In this document: positions 53,529 to 62,485 of the stretch, piece by piece
Numbering within the stretch: the stretch's first letter is position 1
How the letters are laid out: each line of letters begins with the position of its first letter
Assembly: GCF_000820105.1 (NCBI RefSeq)
Contig: NZ_CDDB01000011.1
Location: 107,267-171,266, forward strand
Reading direction: 5' to 3'
Origin: Aeromonas schubertii
Lineage (GTDB): Bacteria; Pseudomonadota; Gammaproteobacteria; Enterobacterales; Aeromonadaceae
DNA: 64,000 nucleotides
Translations under genes and position numbers: made by a program
Notes under the pieces: model-generated
Database searches by the model: none
Seen by the model: the letters and a program-made list of their open reading frames with translations, nothing else
What the model was told of the DNA's origin: nothing

Positions 53529-54944
53529 CTAACCGGAGCAGTAGCGATTTCGCCCGCGACTCTTGGCCAGATAGAGGCGGTCATCGGCGATATTGAGCAG
53601 GGTCTCCAGCCGGTGGCCGGCCTCCTCCCGGGTGGCAATGCCTATGCTGGTGGTAAAGGTGAGCGGCCCCTTCTGCGTCTCTATCCCGCTGTGGGGCAGG
53701 GCAGTCAGGATCCTGGCTGCCATCGCTTGCGCTTCCTCTCTCCCTTGCCGCGGTAACAGCAGGGTGAACTCCTCCCCCCCGAAACGGCCAATCAGAGCAT
53801 CGCTTCCTGCCACGCGTTCCAGCATGCGACAGAAGGCCTTGAGCACCTCATCGCCGACGGCATGGCCATAGGTATCGTTGATCCCCTTGAAGTGATCGAG
53901 GTCCATGGAGAGAAGGCTCAAGGGGACGCCGGATGTAAGACAGGACTCCAGCTCGGCCTGGGCCCGGTTGGTGAAGTGGCGCCGGTTGGCGACTCCGGTC
54001 AAGGGGTCGGTCTGGGCCAGGCGCCTGAGCTCTCTCTCCATCTGCTTGCGCTCCGATATGTCGCTAAAGGCCTGGGTGAGCAGGGTATGTCCCTTGTGGT
54101 GAAACAGGCTGAAGGCGATCTCGACGGCAAACGGCGGGTGGGAGGGAGAACACATGTCCACATCGATACGGCTCTCGCAGGGATGGGGCTCGAAGCTCTG
54201 ATCGACGGCGGCCAGATACTCCTCGCGAAAGGGGGGGGCGATGAAGCTGTCACAGCACTGTCCCAGCAGATCGTCCTGGCGCATCCCCAGGTGTGTGGCG
54301 CAGTAGCTGTTGACCATGATGATCACCCGGTGGGGATCGATGAGCATGATGCCGATCGGTGCCCCGTTGATCAGCTCCTGCAACTGCTTGCTGGAGCGTT
54401 TAGACTCTTCCAGCGCCGCATTTTTCAGTCGCTCCACTACCTTGCGTACCGTGATATCGCGAAACAGGATCAGCACCTGCCCACTCTTGAGGGGAGAGCA
54501 GCGGAGTTCGATATAGAGAGTCTCGCCATTGCGTTTGAGCCGGCACTCGTGTTGTTCGAGCCGATGGAGCCGGCGGCAGTTATCGAGGTGGGTAAAAAAC
54601 TGGGGATGTTCCCGAAACAGGGGGAGCGTGTCGATGCAGCTGTATTTTTCGATATCACCAAACAGCTGCGCCAGGTATTGGCCTGGCCGGATGTCGCGGA
54701 TGACGTTCGTCTCATCGAGCCACAGGCAGGTGTCGGGGAGGGCATCGAGCAGGGTGTTGAGCAAATCGTTACGCTCGTTGAGCTCTTGTGAGCTGATGTC
54801 CAGAGAGCGGCCCAATATGGCCTCATCCTCGCTAAAACTTTCATAGGAGTCGTTGACGGCCTCGATAAAGGCTGCCAGCACTTCCGATGGTGGTATACCG
54901 TCAGGAAAGCAGCGAGCGAGCTGCCGCTTAAGAAGACGATGCAT
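53529..54944 (-). CDS. PAS-PAS diguanylate cyclase
   Basis: A 471-residue soluble enzyme that should make cyclic di-GMP. Two PAS-like sensory regions are visible (about residues 60-170, LLDALPDTCLWLDETNVIRD; about 190-290, LINGAPIGIMLIDPHRVIIM), then a C-terminal GGDEF domain with the active site GRFGGEEFTLLL. The inhibitory I-site RxxD is not at its usual place, so product inhibition may be absent. No transmembrane segment. Its start overlaps the end of the upstream FIST gene by 17 bases, implying coupled translation and a shared signalling function. Confidence 0.93.
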   Translation of the reverse strand: MHRLLKRQLARCFPDGIPPSEVLAAFIEAVNDSYESFSEDEAILGRSLDISSQELNERNDLLNTLLDALPDTCLWLDETNVIRDIRPGQYLAQLFGDIEKYSCIDTLPLFREHPQFFTHLDNCRRLHRLEQHECRLKRNGETLYIELRCSPLKSGQVLILFRDITVRKVVERLKNAALEESKRSSKQLQELINGAPIGIMLIDPHRVIIMVNSYCATHLGMRQDDLLGQCCDSFIAPPFREEYLAAVDQSFEPHPCESRIDVDMCSPSHPPFAVEIAFSLFHHKGHTLLTQAFSDISERKQMERELRRLAQTDPLTGVANRRHFTNRAQAELESCLTSGVPLSLLSMDLDHFKGINDTYGHAVGDEVLKAFCRMLERVAGSDALIGRFGGEEFTLLLPRQGREEAQAMAARILTALPHSGIETQKGPLTFTTSIGIATREEAGHRLETLLNIADDRLYLAKSRGRNRYCSG

Positions 54945-56073
54945 GCGGGGGCGCTTCCGAAAGGGCCGTGACCGTCATGGTCTGGTTGTGCAACTCGGCG
55001 CAGTTGCCCAGTTCAAAGGGAGCTATCTCGCCGTAGGAGTAGTAACCACACACCTGGGCTTGCTTTCCCAGTACCTCTACCACCTGGTCGATCTCGTCGT
55101 CTGCCAGTTGCCGCAGCAGCAGACGACGGCCGACACAGCTTATCAATATGATCACCTCGGGCTGACTCGCTTCCCCTTGCTGACAGACGCTGGCGGCCTG
55201 GCTTGCCCCCTCGATGAGCGACTCTGCATTGGCCCGCATCATTCTGACGCTCGCTCCCTGAGGGATATCACCGGCGAAGGTGATGCTGCCGCTATGCTCG
55301 TCGATGGCGAGCAGAGTCCGAACGACTGTGGTGGGCTTGTTGGCCTCCTGGATCTCCAGTGGATATCTGAGTCCCGCGGCGGGCAGATCGCATCCCAGCT
55401 CCCCGAGGTAGCGGCGGTAGACGGTGAGGGCGCTCTCGTGGTCGAGCTCTTTGAGCACATTGCCGTCGGCGGCGGTGACGGTTCGGACGGGACCGAAGGG
55501 GGTCCAGCCCCCACGCGAGCCATAGCCGACTCGCAGTCGCTCTCCATAAAAACCGATGGCGACCACCAGATGTGAGGCCAACCTCTCATTGGCAAGCACA
55601 CTCGTCTCCTTGAAACATTCTCCATCGCCGGCCAGTCCCCCCGTGATGGGTATCGTGGGGTGGGTGTCACAGAGCCCCTTGGTGAGTTCGCTGCCGTTCA
55701 CCGTGACCCCTTCACTGATGACCATGATGTAACGCAATCCCTCCGAGTCCAGAGCAAGGGCGAGGCGCTGGCCCGCCTGGTAGGAGGCCTTGCGATCATC
55801 GATCTCGGCGGTGACGAGGTGCAACCTGACCGAGTCAAACCCGATCAGGGTGGCGATCAGGGTGCCATCCGACGTGCCAAGAGCGGAGATCTCCCCGGCC
55901 GTGGTGCAGCCGACCAGCCGGGCCAGGGGTAATGTCTCCCTCAGGGCGTCGATCGCATCGGTAAAGCGCGGCAGATCACCAAACAGAAGAACCAGAGTAT
56001 TGGCATGGTTAAACGGGGCCAGTTCACCGCCATCCCAGTGTTGGCCGTTCCAGCGAAGTTGAAGGGACGTCAT
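54928..56073 (-). CDS. FIST-domain sensory protein (NosP-like)
   Basis: A 381-residue cytosolic protein with FIST_N (LVLLFGDLPRFTDAIDALRE, ARLVGCTTAGEISALGTSDG) and FIST_C (GDIPQGASVRMMRANAESLI, ILISCVGRRLLLRQ, GYYSYGEIAPFELGNCAELH). FIST proteins bind small ligands; the NosP group binds heme and senses nitric oxide and is often encoded next to a kinase or cyclic-di-GMP enzyme. Here the partner is the overlapping PAS-GGEEF gene. The ATG at 56073 has AAGGAAGC upstream. Whether this member binds heme is not shown by sequence alone. Confidence 0.85.
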   Translation of the reverse strand: MTSLQLRWNGQHWDGGELAPFNHANTLVLLFGDLPRFTDAIDALRETLPLARLVGCTTAGEISALGTSDGTLIATLIGFDSVRLHLVTAEIDDRKASYQAGQRLALALDSEGLRYIMVISEGVTVNGSELTKGLCDTHPTIPITGGLAGDGECFKETSVLANERLASHLVVAIGFYGERLRVGYGSRGGWTPFGPVRTVTAADGNVLKELDHESALTVYRRYLGELGCDLPAAGLRYPLEIQEANKPTTVVRTLLAIDEHSGSITFAGDIPQGASVRMMRANAESLIEGASQAASVCQQGEASQPEVIILISCVGRRLLLRQLADDEIDQVVEVLGKQAQVCGYYSYGEIAPFELGNCAELHNQTMTVTALSEAPPHASSS

Positions 56074-56284
56074 AACCGCTTCCTTTACTGCTATCACTAC
56101 TGAAGTCTAGACGTGTCATACCGCTCCTGCTCAGGGTGCCGGTGTGTGATCCTCAGGGTGCCGGCGCCGCATCCTGACGCCCTGGTGTGCGGGACCAGAG
56201 GAGGGACAACCGATGCCTCCGCGCTTTCCCGCGATGGGTCGTCTATACCAAGGAGCATGGCCAATAATGCGTCACAGGAGAGAG

Positions 56285-57145
56285 ATGACCGGGCTGCAAC
56301 CTTTCGATGCTGCGCAGTACAAGCGCGCGCAGCGTGCGCAGTGGAACCGGGATGGCGCCGCGTGGCGGCGCTGGAACCCTGTGCTGGATCGCTGGTACGG
56401 AGAGGTGACGCGTCTGATGCTCGATAGCGCCGGGATCCGGCCCGGTCAGCGCATCCTCGACATCGCCGCCGGAGCCGGGGAGCCGGCGATCAGTGCCGCC
56501 GAGCGGGTCGGGCCCGACGGCGATGTGCTCGCCACCGATCTGTCCGAGGGGATAGTGGCGCTCGCCAGGGAGGAGGTGCACGGGCGCGCTTTGAACCAGG
56601 TGGATACCCGGGTGATGGACGGTGAGCGGCTCGATCTGCCGGATGCCACGTTTGACGCCGTGATCTGCCGGCTCGGCCTGATGTACATGCCGCATCCACT
56701 CGATGCCTTGCGTGAATGGCGCCGGGCGCTTAAACCCGGTGGCCGGGTTGCCCTGGTGGTCTTCTCCACTCCGGAACACAACGACTGGGGGGCTGTGCCG
56801 GCCGCCATTATCCGGCGTCACGCCGGGCTCGCGGCACCTGCCGTCGGGCAGCCCGGCCCGTTCAGCCTGGGGGCGCCGGGCCGGCTTGACGCCTTGCTGC
56901 GCGAGGCGGGGTTCGAATTTCCTGTTGTGCGCGCCGTGCCGGTGCCGCACCGGGCAGCCTGCGCCGAGGCGTTTGTGCAAGTCGCCCGGGAGGCGTTTGG
57001 GGGGCTCAACGCCATGATGGCGCACCTGCCAGAGGCAGCGCAGCGCACCGCGTGGGACGAGATTGCGCTGGAGATGCGCCGCTTCGAGTCGGCGTCAGGG
57101 TTTGAAGTCGGCGGCGAGTGCCTGCTGGCCAGCGCCAGCAAATGA
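56285..57145 (+). CDS. Class I SAM-dependent methyltransferase (UbiE-like)
   Basis: A 286-residue methyltransferase with motif I ILDIAAGAGEPAISAA, post-I VLATDLSEGIVALAREE, and LDLPDATFDAVICRLGLMYM followed by LKPGGRVALVVFS, of the UbiE/MenG-like class. The ATG at 56285 has AGGAGAGAG immediately upstream, preferred over an upstream start at 56213. The substrate is unknown. Its last 51 bases overlap the convergent ogt gene. Confidence 0.88.
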   Translation: MTGLQPFDAAQYKRAQRAQWNRDGAAWRRWNPVLDRWYGEVTRLMLDSAGIRPGQRILDIAAGAGEPAISAAERVGPDGDVLATDLSEGIVALAREEVHGRALNQVDTRVMDGERLDLPDATFDAVICRLGLMYMPHPLDALREWRRALKPGGRVALVVFSTPEHNDWGAVPAAIIRRHAGLAAPAVGQPGPFSLGAPGRLDALLREAGFEFPVVRAVPVPHRAACAEAFVQVAREAFGGLNAMMAHLPEAAQRTAWDEIALEMRRFESASGFEVGGECLLASASK

Positions 57146-57616
57146 GGCGATCCCTTCGAGTTGCAGCAGGGCCTGCTTGATGCCGAGTCCGCCCGCATAG
57201 CCGGTCAGGCGGCCATCTTTGCCGATCACCCGGTGGCACGGGACTATGACTGACAGCGGATTGCGCCCGTTTGCGGCGCCCACCGCGCGGCTCGCGCTCG
57301 GCTTGCCAAGGGCGGCGGCCAGCTCCCCATAGCTGCGGGTCTGGCCGTAGGGAATGTCGCACAGGGCCTGCCACACCGCGTGTTGAAACGGCGTGCCGCT
57401 CGGGGCGCATGGCACGCTGAACGAGCGCAGTCGTCCGGCGAAGTACTCCCTAAACTCATGAATAAACGGGGTGAGTGCATGCCGGTCACGCAGCCACCCC
57501 TCCTGGCTTGGCAGGGCGCGCAGACCATGCAGAAAGTCCACGTGGGCCAGCCCTTGCCGGTTGATGGCCACCAGCAGGGGGCCACATTGGGTGTCCATCA
57601 CATCAAAGCGGATCAT
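57095..57616 (-). CDS. ogt: Ogt, methylated-DNA-[protein]-cysteine S-methyltransferase
   Basis: Suicide DNA repair protein that removes methyl groups from O6-methylguanine. It has 173 residues. The acceptor cysteine lies in NPLSVIVPCHRVIGKDG, the DNA-binding helix-turn-helix in YGQTRSYGELAAALGKP, and the asparagine hinge in GAANGRNP. The ATG at 57616 has AAGGAG 6 bases upstream and overlaps the Ada-AlkA stop by 14 bases, so both are co-expressed and form an alkylation-repair unit. Confidence 0.93.
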   Translation of the reverse strand: MIRFDVMDTQCGPLLVAINRQGLAHVDFLHGLRALPSQEGWLRDRHALTPFIHEFREYFAGRLRSFSVPCAPSGTPFQHAVWQALCDIPYGQTRSYGELAAALGKPSASRAVGAANGRNPLSVIVPCHRVIGKDGRLTGYAGGLGIKQALLQLEGIASFAGAGQQALAADFKP

Positions 57617-59057
57617 CGGGTGCTCCTTGTCGTGCATCCATCACTGAAAACGGCAGCCTATGGGTGGCCCCATGCCACAGCCAGCTTGCGGCGTAGGCAC
57701 GCCACGGGCGCCATGGCTCGGCCAGCGCCGTGAGCTCGGCCACCGACAGGCGGCGACCCGGGATCGGGCTCTTCTGCAGCACCAGATCGCTGGCCGGGAA
57801 CGCATCCGGATCCTGACCGCAGCGCAGGCGCCAGTAAGCGACCGTCCAGGGGCCTATGCCGGGCAGGGCGAGCAGCTCGGCATCTTGCGCCGTCTCCAGG
57901 TTCAGGCCACCCAGCAGCGCCTCGGCCAGCCCCTTGAGGGTGCGAACCCGGCTGCCGGTCAGCCCCAGGCCATCCAGGCTCATCGCCTTCAGCTCGGCCG
58001 CATCGGGCAGTCGCGGCGCACCAAACAGCTCGGCGCGGCGTGCCACCAGCCGCCCAAGCAGGGTGATGGCTCCTTTCACCGAGATCTGCTGACCTATGAT
58101 GGCGCGCAGCATCACTTCGAGAGGACTCCAGCCTCCCGGCAGGCGCAGACCGGGGGCCGCCGCAATCCAGGGGGCGAGTCCCCCCTCCTGCAGTCGCGCC
58201 ACAATGGGGAGTGGATCGGCATCGAGGTCCCATTGGCGACGCACCTTGTGCAGCAGTGCAGGCAACGCCTTGGGAGCAACCCCATAAAAAGTGACCCTGA
58301 GGTGATGGCCATCCCCCTGGCACACCTCGATGCGTGCCGGCATCCCGTCATCACCAGGCGCTAAGTGGCGAACGTAGCCGTGTGCACTCACTTCCTCGAT
58401 ATCCTTGATGGCGCGTACCCGAAAGAACGACAGCAAGGCGGCAAAGTCATACGGTGGCCGGTATCCCAGATGCAGTACCAGTCCCTCACCGCAAGCGATC
58501 GGATCCACGCGTTTGCGCAAGGCACTCGGGCAGAGACCATAGGCGTTAAGCCAGGCATCGTTGAAGCGGCGCAGGCTGTGAAAACCGGCCGAGAAGGCCA
58601 CATCGGTGACAGACAAAGAGGTGTCAGTGAGCAGTTGCTTCGCCAGCAACAGTCGCCGGGTCTGCTCCAGCTTGTGCGGGGAGAGGCCAAGATATTGCTC
58701 GCACTGGCGCCGCAACGTGCGCGCCGTCATGGCGCAGCGAGCCGCAAGCTCATCCAGAGTCAGATCGGCAAGGTCGCCCCGCTCGATGGCGTTAATGGCT
58801 CTCGCCAGCCCGGTCGGCAGGGCGTGGCGCTCTCCCGGAGCAAGCTCGGGACGACAACGTAGACAAGGCCTGAGCCCTGTCTGCTCGGCGGCGGCAGCCG
58901 AGAAGAAGTAGCGCACGTTAGCTTCGAGGGGTGGGCGTGCAGGACAGACAGGCCGGCAGTAGATGCCGGTCGAGAGCACGCCGGTAAAGAAGCGGCCATC
59001 GAAGCGGGCATCGCGAGCGAGGCGGGCGGCGCGGCACTGCTCAGGGGTCAGCGTCAT
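57603..59057 (-). CDS. Ada-AlkA fusion: methylphosphotriester sensor/activator plus 3-methyladenine glycosylase
   Basis: A 484-residue fusion. Residues 1-75 are the Ada zinc domain with C34, C38, C65 and C68 (GIYCRPVCPARPP and RPCLRCRPE); C34 corresponds to the methyl-accepting cysteine. Residues about 85-180 are an AraC-type helix-turn-helix (LSVTDVAFSAGFHSLRRFND). The rest is AlkA: N-terminal domain, then HhH-GPD with LLALPGIGPWTVAYWRLR and catalytic aspartate in DAFPASDLVL. It lacks the Ogt domain found in E. coli Ada, which is supplied by the overlapping downstream gene. The ATG at 59057 has AGGAG upstream. Confidence 0.92.
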   Translation of the reverse strand: MTLTPEQCRAARLARDARFDGRFFTGVLSTGIYCRPVCPARPPLEANVRYFFSAAAAEQTGLRPCLRCRPELAPGERHALPTGLARAINAIERGDLADLTLDELAARCAMTARTLRRQCEQYLGLSPHKLEQTRRLLLAKQLLTDTSLSVTDVAFSAGFHSLRRFNDAWLNAYGLCPSALRKRVDPIACGEGLVLHLGYRPPYDFAALLSFFRVRAIKDIEEVSAHGYVRHLAPGDDGMPARIEVCQGDGHHLRVTFYGVAPKALPALLHKVRRQWDLDADPLPIVARLQEGGLAPWIAAAPGLRLPGGWSPLEVMLRAIIGQQISVKGAITLLGRLVARRAELFGAPRLPDAAELKAMSLDGLGLTGSRVRTLKGLAEALLGGLNLETAQDAELLALPGIGPWTVAYWRLRCGQDPDAFPASDLVLQKSPIPGRRLSVAELTALAEPWRPWRAYAASWLWHGATHRLPFSVMDARQGAPDDPL

Positions 59058-59198
59058 AACATCTCCTGGGATCATGAACGCAGACTAGAGGCAGAAACAC
59101 CGCAAGACTAGCCAAAAACGGACGGCAATCGAAAGAAAAGTCGTCGCCCCGGCGCTCAGGGTGTGCGAGGGTAGGGTGACAGGATAAAGGAGGTGGTC

Positions 59199-59591
59199 AT
59201 GGCGGGAGCAGCGCGCGCAGGCGCACTCATCTATGTGGCGGATCTTGCGCGGCAGGCGCAGTTTTATCAGGCTCTGCTTGGCATGCAAGTGCTGCATCAG
59301 GATGCACAATATGCTGTGCTCGATAACGGGGACACTCAGCTTGTGTTACATCGGATGCCTGCACCTTATGTGGAGCAGATCGTCATCTCAGTGCCACCGA
59401 CCTTGCGTGAACAGTGTGCCATCAAGCTGTTTTTCTCGGTGCCGAGTCTCGCGCGCGCCGAAGTCAAGGTGGCCGATCTCGGCGGTGGCATGCTCCCCGA
59501 GCAGTGGAGTGGCGCCGGCTTTGTGGTGCGTAATGCGTTCGATCCGGAAGGCAATCTGTTTCAGTTGCGTCAGTGGGAGCCGGGCAACTGA
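59199..59591 (+). CDS. VOC/glyoxalase-family protein
   Basis: A 130-residue protein with the vicinal-oxygen-chelate fold: LIYVADLARQAQFYQALLGM at the N-terminus and GFVVRNAFDPEGNLFQLRQW at the C-terminus with the usual 'DPEGN' turn. A metal-dependent dioxygenase, lyase or resistance role cannot be told apart. AAGGAGG lies 5 bases before the ATG at 59199, which I prefer to the GTG at 59193. It is divergent from the Ada-AlkA gene, 141 bases away. Confidence 0.85.
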   Translation: MAGAARAGALIYVADLARQAQFYQALLGMQVLHQDAQYAVLDNGDTQLVLHRMPAPYVEQIVISVPPTLREQCAIKLFFSVPSLARAEVKVADLGGGMLPEQWSGAGFVVRNAFDPEGNLFQLRQWEPGN

Positions 59592-59597
59592 TATGCA

Positions 59598-59620
59598 AAG
59601 GGCCGCGATGGCGGCCCTGG
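59598..59620. terminator. Terminator hairpin between the VOC and carboxypeptidase genes
   Basis: GGGCCGC / GCGGCCC around a GATG loop in the 34-base convergent gap. It has only a short T run on the minus strand. Confidence 0.5.
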
Positions 59621-59625
59621 TTAAA

Positions 59626-61107
59626 TCAACGTCCCAGATAACGCTGCTCCAGATGGCGCCGTAGCCAGTGGGGCGACAGGCTCTCGCCTGTGGCCTGCAC
59701 CATCAGGGTGTCGGTTGGCAGGAAGCTCGCCTGTTGCCAGATCTTCTGCTTTAGCCAATCGAAGATCGCCGGCAGCTTGCCCGCCGCGATCAGCTCTCCC
59801 ATCTCGCCGAGATCGCGCTCCAGCGCGAAGCGCAGCTGCGCCGCCGTCATGGCACCCAGAGTGTAACTCGGGAAGTAACCGAACGAGCCGTCGGTCCAGT
59901 GGATGTCCTGCATGCAGCCGTCCCGGTAGTTGCCTGCCGTGCTGATCCCGAGCCAGTGGCGCATCTTCTGATCCCACAGCTCAGGGATGTCGCGCACCTC
60001 GATGCGCCCTTCCATGAGATCGCGCTCCAGCTCGTAACGCAGAATCACGTGGGCCGGGTAGGTGACCTCGTCAGCGTCGACCCGGATAAAGCCGGGCTCG
60101 ACCCGGTTATAGAGCCGCTCCAGGTTGGCCGGTGCCAGTGCCGGCTGATCGCCGAAATGGGTGCGGATGTGCGGCGCGATGAGCGACAGAAACGCCGGGT
60201 GATGACCAAGCTGCATCTCGCAAAACAGGCTCTGGCTCTCGTGCACGCCCATGGAGCGCGCCTCGCCGGCCGGCTGGCCCAGCCAGTCGCGCGGCAGTCC
60301 CTGCTCATAACGGGCGTGGCCTGTCTCGTGGATGATGCCCATCAGGCTCGAGACGAACTCGTCGTCGTTATAGCGGGTGGTCATGCGCACATCGGTCGGC
60401 ACACCACCACAGAAGGGGTGGGTGCTCACATCCAGGCGGCCGTGGTTGAAGTCAAAGCCGATGATCCCCATCACCTCGAGGCCGAGCGCCTTCTGTTGCT
60501 CGACGGGGAAGGGGCCGACCGGTGTGAGTATCGCCGCCCCGCGCTGGCGCTCGGTCACCTCGGTGATGAGCCCGGGCAGCCAGGTGGCAAGATCCCCGAA
60601 CACCTGATCCAGCCTGGTCACGCTCATGCCCGGCTCATAGAGCGCCAGCATGGCGTCGTAGGGACGCACCCCGAGCGCCTCGGCACGCAGCCGGGCGACC
60701 TCGCGGGACAGGCGCACCACCTCCTCGAGGTTCGGGGCAAAGCCGGCCCAATCGTTCTCTTTGCGCTGACGGCGCCAGGCGTGTTCGCACTTGCTGCCGG
60801 CCAGGGAGAGGGCCTCGACCAGATCGGCCGGCAGCAGGCGCGCATCCTGCCAGTGGCGGCGGATCTCGTGCAGGTTCGCCTGCTGTGGTGGGCTCAGGGA
60901 TTCCCCCTCGGCCGCGGCAATCCAGTCGCCCACGTCGGGGGCGGTTTGCTTCTCGTGCAGCAGCACCTCGAGCTCTGCCATGGCCTCGGCACGGGCATCA
61001 TTGCCCCCCTCCGGCATCATGGTGGCCTGATCCCAGCCGCAGATGGCGGCCAGGTGTTGCAGGCGGTGGATCTGTTGCTGGTGTTGTTCAAGCTTTTGAT
61101 ATGACAT
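59626..61107 (-). CDS. M32-family metallocarboxypeptidase (Taq type)
   Basis: A 493-residue zinc carboxypeptidase. The zinc motif HExxH is in MGIIHETGHARYEQG, with DWLGQPAGEARSMGVHESQS providing the third ligand region. Length and the motifs GVPTDVRMTTRYNDDEF and IHWTDGSFGYFPSYTLGAMT are those of M32. A broad-specificity cytosolic peptidase that trims C-terminal residues. It stands alone. Confidence 0.95.
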   Translation of the reverse strand: MSYQKLEQHQQQIHRLQHLAAICGWDQATMMPEGGNDARAEAMAELEVLLHEKQTAPDVGDWIAAAEGESLSPPQQANLHEIRRHWQDARLLPADLVEALSLAGSKCEHAWRRQRKENDWAGFAPNLEEVVRLSREVARLRAEALGVRPYDAMLALYEPGMSVTRLDQVFGDLATWLPGLITEVTERQRGAAILTPVGPFPVEQQKALGLEVMGIIGFDFNHGRLDVSTHPFCGGVPTDVRMTTRYNDDEFVSSLMGIIHETGHARYEQGLPRDWLGQPAGEARSMGVHESQSLFCEMQLGHHPAFLSLIAPHIRTHFGDQPALAPANLERLYNRVEPGFIRVDADEVTYPAHVILRYELERDLMEGRIEVRDIPELWDQKMRHWLGISTAGNYRDGCMQDIHWTDGSFGYFPSYTLGAMTAAQLRFALERDLGEMGELIAAGKLPAIFDWLKQKIWQQASFLPTDTLMVQATGESLSPHWLRRHLEQRYLGR

Positions 61108-61134
61108 CTGTTGTTATTTCCTTGTCGATGCTTT

Positions 61135-61214
61135 CCTGGCCCCGGTGATGCCGAGAGGCCTGGCCTATCACGGGCCTGGCCCCGGTGATGCCGGGAAGCC
61201 TAGCCTATCACGGG
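61135..61214. repeat. Tandem direct repeat of two 40-base units
   Basis: Units 61135-61174 and 61175-61214 begin CCTGGCCCCGGTGATGCCG and end CCTATCACGGG, differing at 3 of 40 positions. Each holds an inverted repeat (CCCGGTGAT / ATCACGGG). The second unit includes the stop codon of the GMC oxidoreductase gene, so the end of that gene was duplicated together with its downstream hairpin. Confidence 0.9.
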
Positions 61215-62485
61215 GCGCCTCCCTTGCCGAGGCGTCGACCCAGATAGCGCCCCAGGGTGAGCAGGGGCAGGGTTGGGGGTAGGCCCCAGGGCTCGGGGAT
61301 CAGCGAGGCGTCGCACAGATGCAGACCGCGAAGGCGCGTCTCCAGCCCCTCGTCCAGATGCTCGCCGAGGGCCACGCTGCCACCGGGATGGGCGGCAAAC
61401 GGGTGGCTGCACACCAACCGGGTTGCCCCCGCCTGGCACAAGATGGCTTCGGCCTGTTGCCGGCCGATGGCCAGCACCTGTTTGTCCTGCCCGCTCAGGC
61501 TCTTGACTGGCCACTCCAGGGGGCCGACACGTCCGGTCAGGCTGTCCCGTCCCTTGACCATGAGGCAGAGGCTTCGGTGCGGGTCGATGCGTCGTCCCAC
61601 CTGAGCGGCAAAGAGATGCAGCAGGGGAGCCGGCAGGGCGAGATCCGTCAGCAGGTAACCCTGCTCGGGGGCGTGCAGGCCAAAGACCATGGGGAGTTCG
61701 CGCCCCGAGCCGGGGGCGGTGGGCAGCTCTCCCATCACCGCCAGCACAGGATCGACAAACAGGGACTCGCCCACCTCGGTGAGCCCGCTTCGGCGCAAGA
61801 TCGCCGGGCTGCCGAGCCCGCCGGCCGCGACGATAACCCGGTTGGCCCAGGCCTCCTGCCAGCGTCCTCCCTGGCGATAACGTACTCCGACCGCGCGCCC
61901 CTGCCGCTCGATCACCCGCTCCACCCGGGCACCGGTCTCGAAACGAGCCCCGAGTCTGACCGCCTCCTGTACCCAGAGCCCGGGGTGCCACTTGGCCTGG
62001 AATGGGCAGCCATAGGTACAGCGGTGGCAGTCGCTGCGGCAGTTTGCCTGTTCGATGAGCTTCTCCTGAGCTTGCCAGGGGAGTTTGAGAGCGAGCGCCG
62101 CCTCGCGCAGCAGGTGGGCACGGGGGCCGATCAGCGACGCCTTGAGGGGGGCGATGGGCAGCTCTGCACGCACGGCGGCAAGATCTTGCGCCAAGTCGAT
62201 ACCATGGCGCCGAAACAGGCTCAAGGGGGGGTCGCCTGCGGTGGCGTAGTTGATAAAGCCTGAGCCACCCGGGGTGAGGGCGCGCATGATGAGCATGCCG
62301 TCTTTGCTGATGAAACTGCTCTGGCCCGGTATGCAGGCCATGGGTAGCAGGCGGGAAAAGGTGCCGCACTGTTTGGGGGCCTGGCCCCGCTCCAGCACCA
62401 GTACCCTGGCACCCTCACGGGCCAGGGTGAGGGCAACCGAGGCACCGCCCGGGCCGCTTCCCACGACGATGGCATCGACCTTCAT
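61208..62485 (-). CDS. GMC-type FAD oxidoreductase with cysteine cluster
   Basis: A 425-residue flavoprotein. The FAD-binding VVGSGPGGASVALTLAREGA is at the N-terminus, and KHPGLW, IVAAGGLGSPAILRRSG and the C-terminal FAAHPGGSVALGEHLDEGLE are GMC features. A motif C-x3-C-x2-C-x3-C (CRSDCHRCTYGC, about residues 148-159) is like the iron-sulfur-type cysteine cluster reported for some GMC dehydrogenases. It is shorter than fungal or choline-oxidase GMCs. The likely substrate is an alcohol; unknown. Its start overlaps the smrA stop as ATGA. Confidence 0.8.
   Translation of the reverse strand: MKVDAIVVGSGPGGASVALTLAREGARVLVLERGQAPKQCGTFSRLLPMACIPGQSSFISKDGMLIMRALTPGGSGFINYATAGDPPLSLFRRHGIDLAQDLAAVRAELPIAPLKASLIGPRAHLLREAALALKLPWQAQEKLIEQANCRSDCHRCTYGCPFQAKWHPGLWVQEAVRLGARFETGARVERVIERQGRAVGVRYRQGGRWQEAWANRVIVAAGGLGSPAILRRSGLTEVGESLFVDPVLAVMGELPTAPGSGRELPMVFGLHAPEQGYLLTDLALPAPLLHLFAAQVGRRIDPHRSLCLMVKGRDSLTGRVGPLEWPVKSLSGQDKQVLAIGRQQAEAILCQAGATRLVCSHPFAAHPGGSVALGEHLDEGLETRLRGLHLCDASLIPEPWGLPPTLPLLTLGRYLGRRLGKGGAP

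Noticed and set aside
59058-59198. Ada box upstream of the Ada-AlkA gene
   Set aside because: AAACACCGCAAGAC on the plus strand is faintly similar to the E. coli box but is in the wrong orientation and a poor match.
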